From Branchiostoma floridae (lineage: Eukaryota; Chordata; Leptocardii; Amphioxiformes; Branchiostomatidae): 64,000 nucleotides of DNA. Numbering within the stretch: the stretch's first letter is position 1; each line of letters opens with the position of its first letter. Below the pieces are notes generated by a model, which saw nothing but the letters and a program-made list of their open reading frames with translations, ran no database searches and was not told the DNA's origin. The DNA lies in assembly GCF_000003815.2 (NCBI RefSeq), contig NC_049992.1, positions 5,034,481 to 5,098,480 of the forward strand, written 5' to 3'. The translations under genes were made by a program, and so were the position numbers. This document shows, piece after piece, positions 33,093-42,659 of this stretch.

Positions 33093-35435
33093 ATGGCCTC
33101 CAGATTTCAAAATATGATTAGTTTGTTTATTTTTCTTGCCGCGGCAACAACGGTAACCCCTTTTTCAGAAAATTCTAACTGTTTTCCGACATGTTCAAGA
33201 AGCGCTTGGTTAGTTTGCGAGCCCGTCATCAACGATCATGGCATTCATGCTAGCGCTGGTCCGTCAATTCCTGAAGCTGCCCGTCACATGTATAACATGG
33301 AGTGTCTTTCTTGCAATAGCAGCTACAGTCCATCTTCTGAGATGACAAACTTTCCAACAGGAAGCTGTTTTCCCGATACCAAATGGCTGGGGTTAAAAGG
33401 GTTGCAGCTGGGGAAATTATCGTCCAAAAAACTAGCTGTCCTCCATTCCTTTTCTCTTACACGCCTTGTTCTTAAAGAAGTGGGGATAACTGAGATAGAC
33501 CGGGCTTCATTCAAAGATTTCAGAGTATTACATTCTTTATATTTAGACCATAACATGTTAACGCACATCCCTAGTAAATGGTACAGCGACACACATGAGC
33601 GGTGGGAATATAAGCTCACCCATCTTTCAATTTCCCACAACATGATTGCCAGTTTGGGTCCCGCTTGTTTTCAGAACCTTGACGCCTTATTGACGTTAGA
33701 CCTACAAAACAACGACTTGAGGGAAGTACGTAGCCTATGGTTCATCGGTCTGAACAAACTAGAAAAGCTATACCTCGGTAAAAACAACATTGAAACGGTC
33801 TTACCCGAGGCGTTTGAACGTTTGGTAGCACTAAAAGTTCTTGACCTACGTAACAATGACATAGTGTATCTGCAAAGGGAAACAATTCGGGCTCTTGGAG
33901 GCATTGACAGAGTCGTATTCGGTGGAAAAAATTTGGCCCTGAAAGAAAGCGTTGTGCGGAACGTTTCATGGCGCGCTGCGTTTGAACAGTGCAACCCGGG
34001 GCCATGGGTGCAATGGGCGTCACTCTTCAGTACGCAGTGGCTGCGATTCGATGTGGCAGACATGGTTTTTCACATCAATTACGAAGAAACTGAGGAAGGA
34101 TTTGACATTGACTGGCATGGCATGTTGCCAAAGACGCACCTCACCCCTGGGCAAAAGGAGTTTCCCTGTCAGCGCCGTGAGGGAAGTCATCCGTGGAGTA
34201 GTTTTGTGGCTAACCCTCCCTTTGTCATCACAACAGCGAACAGTCAAAAAGATATGAACAAGACTTTTTCAGCTCAATGTCTTGAGGCATGGGAAGGGTC
34301 TGGTGGTATCAGTTTTCCTTTGAGGGGCGCGTCAAGTTTACGCCTCACAGCCGTAGAAACAAGTGGCAATCCATCTGAGAGTGTTAGCATTGTCGTAACC
34401 ACGCTGAAAAATCGAACTGTTGAAACTCTAAATGCATATTCACCAAACAACTGTAGCGGAGATGAAGCTTTTATAAAAGTAGCATGTTTTGTTATCGTTA
34501 ACGACAAAAGACATGACCTGTTTTTCAACGCGCCCCCCGCAAAGAAAGCAGGTGATGCGAAATGTTTTCAGTGGGAGGCTCTGAAAAATGAAACTGAAAT
34601 GGCAGAAATCACAACACACAGTTTGATGCTAGCCGCACAATCTGAGAATACTACGATAGGATCAACAGCCACTCCATTTCAATCTTATTCAGCCAACCCA
34701 TTCCAATCCACGCAGACTATTGTGATTACTGATACAGAAGGCGATACATACTTGTATATCACGGTTTCTCTCACAGTCGGTTCTGTAGTTACAGGGCTGC
34801 TCTTACTCATGCGTTTCCTTGTTTTGAACTGCTACCGAAAGAGAATAAATAATGGAAATGTAAACGACAGTAGACAAGGTCATCCGTTAGCAAACAGTAC
34901 GGCCTTAGCGGCCTTACAAAGCAACCCAATGTACCAAGGTAATACACTTCAAAACCAGAGTATGCAGGACTCTGGTCAAGCAAACGATAACATGTACAAT
35001 GAGATCAATGAGGATGAAGTGTATGTTCCATCTGGGCACGCTTATTGCGAAATTAAAGATTTAGATGCCAGTGGTGAACATACGCGAGTTGCGCACAATT
35101 CTCCTTGTGCAGATAGAGACGACGAAATAAATAGCGAAGACGTAAATGATACGTCAGGACAAGTATCACATAACGACAACCTTGAAGATGACTCTGTGAC
35201 ATTCTATGCAGCTACTGCCGAAGTTGCATTGCCCACAACTAGACATGATGCCGCTAACGCTTCGCTCTATAAGAAAGATGCAGAGACAGTAGTAGCCTGT
35301 GAAAACTATACACTAGAGAGTTTCTCTGACACTTCCAAGTCCGTAGACCAAGAGCAGACAGCTTATGAAATGACAAACCGTCTTGATGTGTCAAATCGCA
35401 GTGTCATTTATGATGTCTCGAGTAAAATTATCTAG
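33093..35435 (+). CDS. intronless leucine-rich-repeat transmembrane receptor
   Basis: 780 residues from the ATG at 33093, chosen because it has a strong context (aaaATGG) and is followed at once by a signal peptide (MISLFIFLAAATT); an ATG 14 codons upstream (33051) is in frame. After a Cys-containing N-terminal region, LRRs run over about residues 97-283 (LTHLSISHN, LLTLDLQNNDL, LEKLYLGKNNI, LKVLDLRNNDI). A large extracellular part with several Cys follows, then a membrane segment at about 552-578 (SVVTGLLLLM) and a ~200-residue tail. The tail holds YNEI (635-638) and YCEI (651-654) separated by 12 residues, plus YTLE, YEMT and YDVS. It looks like a type I surface receptor; the ligand is unknown. 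Confidence 0.9.
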   Translation: MASRFQNMISLFIFLAAATTVTPFSENSNCFPTCSRSAWLVCEPVINDHGIHASAGPSIPEAARHMYNMECLSCNSSYSPSSEMTNFPTGSCFPDTKWLGLKGLQLGKLSSKKLAVLHSFSLTRLVLKEVGITEIDRASFKDFRVLHSLYLDHNMLTHIPSKWYSDTHERWEYKLTHLSISHNMIASLGPACFQNLDALLTLDLQNNDLREVRSLWFIGLNKLEKLYLGKNNIETVLPEAFERLVALKVLDLRNNDIVYLQRETIRALGGIDRVVFGGKNLALKESVVRNVSWRAAFEQCNPGPWVQWASLFSTQWLRFDVADMVFHINYEETEEGFDIDWHGMLPKTHLTPGQKEFPCQRREGSHPWSSFVANPPFVITTANSQKDMNKTFSAQCLEAWEGSGGISFPLRGASSLRLTAVETSGNPSESVSIVVTTLKNRTVETLNAYSPNNCSGDEAFIKVACFVIVNDKRHDLFFNAPPAKKAGDAKCFQWEALKNETEMAEITTHSLMLAAQSENTTIGSTATPFQSYSANPFQSTQTIVITDTEGDTYLYITVSLTVGSVVTGLLLLMRFLVLNCYRKRINNGNVNDSRQGHPLANSTALAALQSNPMYQGNTLQNQSMQDSGQANDNMYNEINEDEVYVPSGHAYCEIKDLDASGEHTRVAHNSPCADRDDEINSEDVNDTSGQVSHNDNLEDDSVTFYAATAEVALPTTRHDAANASLYKKDAETVVACENYTLESFSDTSKSVDQEQTAYEMTNRLDVSNRSVIYDVSSKII

Positions 35436-35519
35436 AGGCAAGCCCGAACTCTCGGAGGGGCTTGTTGGGTAGCAGAAATGACATATTTAAAGTCTAATCG
35501 AATTGTCCACAAAGAAATT

Positions 35520-35642
35520 CCTCAGAACAGGCCTCACCAAAAAAAGAAGCTTGAAGACGATGGCTCTTTTGCTTTCTATGAAGCTACAGCTGAGGTAAGG
35601 TTGTCGACATCTAGAAACGTAACCGCTAATACTTCCCTCTAG
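35520..35642 (+). pseudogene. relic duplicate of the LRR receptor tail
   Basis: Just downstream of the LRR stop, a frame reads KKLEDDGSF, FYEATAEVRLSTSRN and VTANTSL before TAG. This parallels NLEDDSVTFYAATAEVAL and AANASLY of the upstream gene. No start or LRR precedes it, so it is a leftover of a tandem paralogue or a local duplication, now in the 3' UTR. Confidence 0.75.
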
Positions 35643-36304
35643 ATGGACAGACTCTAATCTTTGTAAATGGCAGGTTTCATTGATAATATGTAGGATTATT
35701 GGCGTGAATGTAAGTAACATGACGCCATGTGCGTTTTTTTCCTTAACATTAAGTGTTTCAATCTTGACAACTTTATATTTGTGTTGTGGTAAATATGAAA
35801 CAAACTTTTGGCATTAGAATATGTTTTGTACGTACTGTGCTGAACTGTGAAAATATAGTAAAAGATGGACAGATGTTTTTTTTCATCCATTGCTATTCAT
35901 CATGTCAATTCAATTAATTGCATCATGCCTAAAGGCTAACTGTATGTACAGTACAGTCTCAAGCAATGTACATAATACCATTTCTAACCAACTATAAGGT
36001 ACTACGTTTACTATTGTTGAGTTTAACTTTTTATTTGTATTTAGTGGTTAATAGATTGTCCTGCGTTCTGCATACTAAGCTTTGTTTTTATTTTGGTGGA
36101 AACTTAGTCTTTTGGAGATCTCCTAAATGGTAAAGCTCATGAAGTTGTTGTAAATGTATGGTAATAGAATTTTTTATTTTATTTTTAGGGTTCACGTATA
36201 TACATAATGCATTGTACGATATTTGAATCATTAGTTAATGTTTTGCTACTGTCATAATTGTGCACTGTATTTGCGTAATTCAGTGGATTTGTTGAAGGAT
36301 GCTT

Positions 36305-36310
36305 AATAAA
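36305..36310 (+). promoter_or_regulatory. possible polyadenylation signal for the LRR gene
   Basis: AATAAA about 870 bp after the stop. No cleavage site can be confirmed. Confidence 0.4.
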
Positions 36311-37942
36311 TTTCTTGCATATGTAAATTTCCACTAGGTTCGTGTTTTAATGAAGTAATCAACATGTAGGGCATGTATCTTGCACCTGTAGTTTGTGGGC
36401 TGGCCGCAAGGTGTCACTTCAGCAGGTGAATGTTTAAATCACCAAACTATTGTCCAACCAATGATAGAAATCCTAGTTTGGTGGAGGGGGGGGGGGTCGA
36501 GGGGGGGGGAGTAGTTACTAAAACAATATGTACCTGTATCTATATAGCCAGTATAACCACCCTTCGGCGTAACACACCGGATCCAGCTTTGCAGGCAATG
36601 GGTAACACAAAACTCCACTATCAACGGTTGAGCTTGTACATGTCTGCTCATTTATCTATTTGCAAGTTCATGAAAACTGAAAATAAATACCTGTAGTTTA
36701 AGTGCATAAAACCCTGCAGAAACCTCAAGAAGGTTAAACATTAAAAACTGCAAGTTCAAGACTCTACTTTCAGCATGTCTATCCATGTATACATTCTTAA
36801 AGAACATCATAAAAACTAATCACGAATAAAATCATGACAAACTTTCCTGTTTGCATAAGACATCGTGAGACGTAGTGGTCGACTGATGGAACTGAAACCA
36901 AATGTGAAGAAGTCTATGATGGACATTACAGTAACTGTGCTAAAGTATAAACCTGCACATGTATCTATTCTGTAGTATAGCAATTAAAGCAATGGACACA
37001 GTAAAACCTTAGCAAACATTTTAAGAACAAAGCCACTTCATAGCAGTTACATGCATTATGGTTAACAAATCCTTTTGTCTGACTTTACAAACTTAGTACA
37101 GTTTAAAATTAATGGCTTGAAACAAATTTGCAATGCCCTTTTTACAATGCCCTTGCTCTCCTGACACACAGTCTATCAGACACACATATAGCCATTTTAA
37201 TAATTCATTGTACAAAATAATGCTCTTTTTGTGATACTCTTTTTACAGTGCTCTTTAACTCTCCTGACGATCTATCAGACAGACACAAAAATATTTCCAT
37301 TTTGATCTGCTCATTGTCCTGTAGTGGCTGTTGTCCTATGACAGTGTGTATTAAAAGACAGAAGGCTGTGACCCTAGAACACAGTCTGGTTGGTGAAGCA
37401 AGCAGAATTGAGGGGCCACTTGTCACCCATCCTGAAAAACAAATATCAGGAGCTTCAGTAAAACAATAATATTATGTCTGCAATGACTCACGTGTGCATT
37501 TAAGGCTAAATACTGCACTGACTTTACGGTAAGAATGTCGAGACTTTCAAAACCCTTACTTATGAGTGTTTAATGGGGAGAACATTAGCAATATTAACTT
37601 CTTTCATCAATCACATTACATGTAAACGCAAGAGATGCCGAAGCAGCGCAAAATTACCGGTATACAAGACAGTGACCAAGTGTCTGCTGTTAGAGTTAAC
37701 GTTTGCATGACTACAGAGATTTTGTTGACAGTCAAAATCTCTACAGGTAGAATGGTATTCAGCTGTAAGTTACAGAGCAAGGGAAGACGTCAAATTCCTT
37801 TCCAAAGGAGGGTTTGCGGAAAAGCCTGGGCCCTGCCTGCAGGCTAGCCAGGCTTAGTGACCCTTTTCGGGACCCAAGGGTATGCATGGAGGTTTGGCCC
37901 CTAATGAAATTTTTCAAAGCTAAAACTGGGTAACTGATAGTT
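36311..37942. other. no gene seen; G-rich run
   Basis: Contains a G-run tract at 36484-36512 that could form a G-quadruplex, and AT-rich sequence. No exon is supported. Confidence 0.5.
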
Positions 37943-37950
37943 CCAGAAGC

Positions 37951-38315
37951 AGGGCTCGAAATACTGGGTGCATGTGCACCCAGGTGCACCCAAAATTGGA
38001 GCTGTGCACCCAATTATTTTCTATGGGTGCACATAAGCAGGGTGCACCCAAATATTTTCTTACGTTTATGTATGTAAAGATATCAAAGTATACAGTATAC
38101 AATTTTTTACATCATATTCTTGACATCTAAGTGTTAGAAAGATAATACAAATGTCTATCATGGTACTTGTTTAAGAATTTGATAGCTTGTAACTAAGTTT
38201 TATCAATAGGTTATTACTTACATTTAAGTAGTGCACCCAAAAAAATTTTTGTGCACCCAATTTTTTAAGCTGGGTGCACCAGTGCACCTAATCTCAAAAA
38301 TGAATTTCGAGCCCT
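37951..38315. mobile_element. hAT-type MITE, GTGCACCC-rich
   Basis: Ends agggctcgaaat and atttcgagccct, with several gtgcaccc/gggtgcac copies just inside. Flanks repeat ccagaag (37943-37949 and 38316-38322), 7 of the 8 bases expected for a hAT target duplication. No ORF. Confidence 0.8.
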
Positions 38316-38768
38316 CCAGAAGGGAATAGTTTGGTCATATTTACAGAATGAACATGGACAGTATGTAGTTTCCTGTGGCTATATGGTCATCCACACCTAC
38401 AATAAATATGGTTGGGCCTATGGAATTTCCTTAGGGAAAAATTGGGTCAATGGTAATCCAAGACACATTATAACAACAGTTGATCTCCTGGAATAGGGGG
38501 TACATGGATTAAATTTGCAAAAAACTGTAAAACTGTCTGACCAAAGGCTTGAGTTGACATAAGATACGATGTCATGAAAGAATAATGATAAAGCAATAAT
38601 GATGAATTAATGACATAACAATGATAATACCCATGATATAATGATATGTATATAAAAATGATATGACATGTTAATATAATATGGGATGATAGATAAGGAT
38701 AGTTTTGGTTCATTAGGGAGGCTCAGTTTTTTCTGTGTTTGTGTATCTATAACTTCATGCTGAAAAAT

Positions 38769-41022
38769 TCAATAAAGAAGGAAAAACAAATAGTCTGACC
38801 AGAGCGCCCAGCGTGTGTGGTCGCTGACCTCCGCCCCTGAGTTGGGATGTACCAGGATGTCCTGGTCACCTCGGTTCTGCATCACCCAGGGCACCGCTGT
38901 GCAGACGGACAGGTGTCAATCATGGAGACAGGTGTCAATCATGGAGACAGGTGTCAATCATGGAGACAGGTGTCAATCATGGAGACAGATGTCAATCATG
39001 GAGACAGATGTCAATCATGGAGACAGGTGTCAATCATGGAGACAGGTGTCAATCATGGAGACAGGTGTCAATCATGGAGACAGGTGTCAATCATGGAGAC
39101 AGGTGTCAATCATGGAGACAGGTGTCAATCATGGAGACAGGTGTCAATCATGGAGACAGGTGTCAATCATGGAGACAGGTGTCAATCATGGAGACAGGTG
39201 TCAATCATGGAGACAGGTGTCAATCATGGAGACAGGTGTCAATCATGGAGACAGGTGTCAATCATGGAGACAGGAGGTAATGAATTAAGGGTTAATAACC
39301 TGCCCTGAGTTGTATACAGTGCCATAATTTATGGTCAGTTCCTATAACCATCAAATAAAAGACCAAGCATAGCGAGGTCGTTTATGAAGTGGCTAAGGAA
39401 TCGGTCATTAATAACCGTATACACCGAGCAAAAGCAGGTCATTAACCTTTAATACTATCATATAGATATTTTCATATATGATTAACCTATATATTAGCCA
39501 TGATGGAAGGCAGGGAGAGCAAGAATCTGTCCTGGCCAGCAAGAAAAAGGCTGGACAAACAAAAACTGGATCTTGTCTTTGTAATATGATGCACCCTCCA
39601 GCTCAGCTGAGTCGTCACAGCTAGATAATATTATATGTATGATAATTATAATGTTACTGACCCGCTTTCCTTTGTGTATACTGCCACGAAACATAGCCGA
39701 TCCTATAACCGGTTATAGGAATCGGCCATGAATTATGGGACGATATACACCTCAGGGCAGGTCATTTACCCTATATTGTCAACCCACTGAAAAAAACACT
39801 GGAGCCTATAAAATATACTTACTTTTTGCGTACCATTCCAGTGGGACAAAGACTGCCCAGTTTGCAGACACGAAGGGATCTGTGGGCCCAGTGTTGGTGT
39901 AGTCAACATCTGGAGTTACAATACAGGGAGACATTTAGTGAATAGGGTAATAAGATCATTATAAATTTTGGTGTTTTGTTAAAAAAAAATAATGAATTAC
40001 TCCATAAATCTGTGACTGACTTTAAATTTACATTGTGTAGCTGATAGAATGAATGACATTTACCTCTATGCATTAATTATGCAAATTAGGTCTTCATTTG
40101 CATAAAGTTATCTTTCAATGTTTTTTTTTTCTTTCTCAGCTACATATGTCACATGTTTGAAAAGTCCCATCACATAATGGGGTACTCGGTTTATAAATCT
40201 TTTTAATTAATCATATAAATTGGATTCTTACTTGCATGATTGTCATCATAATCAAATCAAATATTACTTACTATCTGTATGACAAAAATCATGATGATCC
40301 ATCAACCCTTACTGTCATTCAGTTTCAAATTCTGAAACCAGATAGGCTGCTGCAGTCCCAAAAAAAGCCACTGGGGGCCTCCAAACAATACCATAATCAC
40401 TCTCTGCTCCAAGTCCTATTTAGCACAGCCATAGCATGTCTAGAATTCGAGACATCAGTTTTGCTGCAGTATTGTAATATAATGTGCTGGGAGGCTAGGG
40501 GGCAAATTCAATCATAGACACGAGGTCTCATGAACTTGAAGACCTTAACTTACTCCATACTAAATGTCAAATGGACATTACAATCCATCCCGCAACTCTA
40601 TAGAATCATGCTGGTCTGTGACCCCATCATTCATACACACTGTACGTGCGACTACATGACAATATTGCATTGGAATGTTTGGAATATTACTCATTAACGA
40701 TTACTGACAATAGTGACATTAACCTACCAAACACACAGAGTCTACCCTGGTGAAACAGCCCCTCACACGGCTTGGTGTTGGTCAGGTTAAAGTGTTGAAT
40801 GAACCTGTCCATCAGCTTCAATGCGGCGGCGATACTGTCGTTGTTATATGCTATAAACATGCAGTGGATGTGGTACGACAGGAAGGGGGGAGGGGTGCCC
40901 TTGGCTCGGTACACGTCCAAGTTCACGTCCGGGTATTTTGTGGGGTGAGCGCTGACGTTACACGCGGCAACACACACACAGAACACCGCCAGTCTGAATA
41001 CAACGTTCCGAACGTCCACCAT
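38769..41022 (-). CDS. DOPA 4,5-dioxygenase-family protein with signal peptide
   Basis: Exons 41022-40728, 39909-39823 and 38896-38769 (phases 0-1, 1-1, 1-stop), 169 residues. Residues 1-25 are a signal peptide (LAVFCVCVAACNVSA). The body matches the DOPA 4,5-dioxygenase family: YHIHCMF (His 51 and 53, likely metal ligands), an RFIQHF helix, WAVFVPLEWYAKTVPWVMQ, DILVHPNSG and DHTRWALW. The family does extradiol ring cleavage of DOPA in fungi and plants; the substrate here is unknown. The last residues after ALW (SDYLFFLLY) do not look like the family, so a weak donor (ctctg|gtcaga) to a further exon is possible. The last intron abuts a minisatellite. Confidence 0.82.
38911..39274. repeat. 19-bp minisatellite, about 19 copies
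   Basis: Unit aggtgtcaatcatggagac, nearly perfect, with two early units carrying agatgtc. Because 19 is not a multiple of three, all three + frames stay open, producing spurious ORFs. It lies 14 bp from the acceptor side of exon 38896-38769 of the minus-strand dioxygenase gene. Confidence 0.97.
40020..40400. repeat. composite repeat copy 4 with ATGCAAAT palindrome
   Basis: Core attatgcaaattaggtcttc followed by atttgcat at about 40077-40102, then catgatgatccatcaaccc and the terminal block ctgcagtcc...cactgggggcc at 40346-40386. It lies in the first intron of the dioxygenase gene. Confidence 0.7.
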
Positions 41023-42659
41023 GTTGAAAAGTTAATGTTTAACTTGTTCAGAAAAACATTACATGACGACAACGTCGATGCGCCTACTTGCAAGTTCAGG
41101 AAAGGTGACTATTCTACGAAAGCCGGGAGCGACAATTGTTTTACCGTAACAGATGGGGCGGAGTTGATGTGCTACAAAACCGTGTTCAAAGCTAATCTGT
41201 AATGAGCTTAATATGTAGCTACAATTATATCTTTATAACATGAATGCCAAGCATGGGGTAGCTCCATGAAGTTGTATTGTATTTTGACCCTGCAATGTCA
41301 ACAAAGATCCGGTTACCTGTACGAAAGCCGGGAGCGACAATTTAAATCGTACTGATACGGCACGGGTCGGGGTTAGACATTGATGTGACACAAAACCTAC
41401 CGTGCAGGGCTACGATGAGCTTTGAACATGTTGACTATTAGTATGAAAGCCGGCAGTGGTATTTTTACCTTGGCCAAGAAGGTTATGTTTTCGGTAGCGT
41501 GTAACTTGTGTAATCGCGCGCGTGTGCCAGTGTGTATGTGTGTGCGCGCGCGCAATAGACTTTCTGCAACGTATGATCCACTGCTTGCCGAGTCACGTGT
41601 TCTAGTAGCAGTGCGTCACTCATCCCTTGGGAAAGACTGGAGATGAAGACTGTCGAAAATTTGGATGAGTGCATTTTTGTGTGTTTTTTTTAAAATAGGA
41701 GTTTAATGTTGATTCAGAACGACCATATACCATTTATGTTAACACTTTTAAACGTAGCCATATACCGAAACCTTGATAATATTATAGATAATAACAACAG
41801 AGTTATAAATACATGACTGCAGCGTGCAGCGTGATTTGATGATGATACTAAGCCATCAAACTGGAAGAATATAACTCTTGGTTTTCCGCAAATATATTAT
41901 ATATATTCTGGCCTACATAACGTTGTAGTGACAAATATGTCGAACAGTCTTTTAGAAATAAATATATTTCAAGTAGTTCAAGGCATTTGCCAAATAAAAG
42001 TGTGTCTAAGCAAATAAAATCGTAAGTCTCCCTTGTTCTAATTCTTTTCATCTCTCTGCCTTTCCCTAGGTATGCTTAGTATTATATATGATGCTAATTC
42101 AAATACAATGACTTGTATGTTATAATCTTATACATTCGATCATTTATAGGCAGCTGCAATAAGGACATATTTATTTTTTCATCGCAAACAACGACACCAG
42201 CTGCATTTCTGTGTCTGCTACACAGAATAAGGCCCTTCGCGGATACAACTTCGCATGTACAGGTCAAAGAAGAAGACCCCTTCTAAGTGCGTAAATAGTT
42301 CTGGTCTCGACAATGATTTTAATATGTCAAGACTCCGAACGTCATTTTGCATCACACTGTCCATTTTTTTTTGTTTATTTGTTTTAATTGGATCTCCATT
42401 AGGTTGACGTTATAAATAGTTTCACCATTCATCCCAAAGTACGTACATGTGACGTTACAATAAAAAATGAATGTAAGGAAAATTTGCCATCACCTGTGAG
42501 CTACGCGCAGTTGTATCCATGAACGGGCTTACACACCAATTCTACGTACTTCATTTAATTTTTTAACTTAAAAGTTTGTTCAAATAGATTATACAATCTT
42601 AGCAGTGCGTTGTTTTCCCCTTTCCTCCTATATATGATGGTCTATATTCGAAGTGATGT
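41023..42659. other. intergenic region between dioxygenase and DDAH genes
   Basis: No gene seen. It would include the dioxygenase promoter and the DDAH 3' UTR. A short duplicate (cgaaagccgggagcgacaat) occurs at about 41116 and 41321, and there is a (cg)n-rich run near 41515-41555. Confidence 0.5.

Noticed and set aside
38911-39274. Possible CRISPR-like array
   Set aside because: The repeats are head to tail without spacers, in a eukaryotic genome.
38815-39308. Three overlapping open frames with METGVNHGDRCQSWRQ-type repeats
   Set aside because: They come from the 19-bp minisatellite, which is open in all three + frames, and lie over a minus-strand exon and intron.
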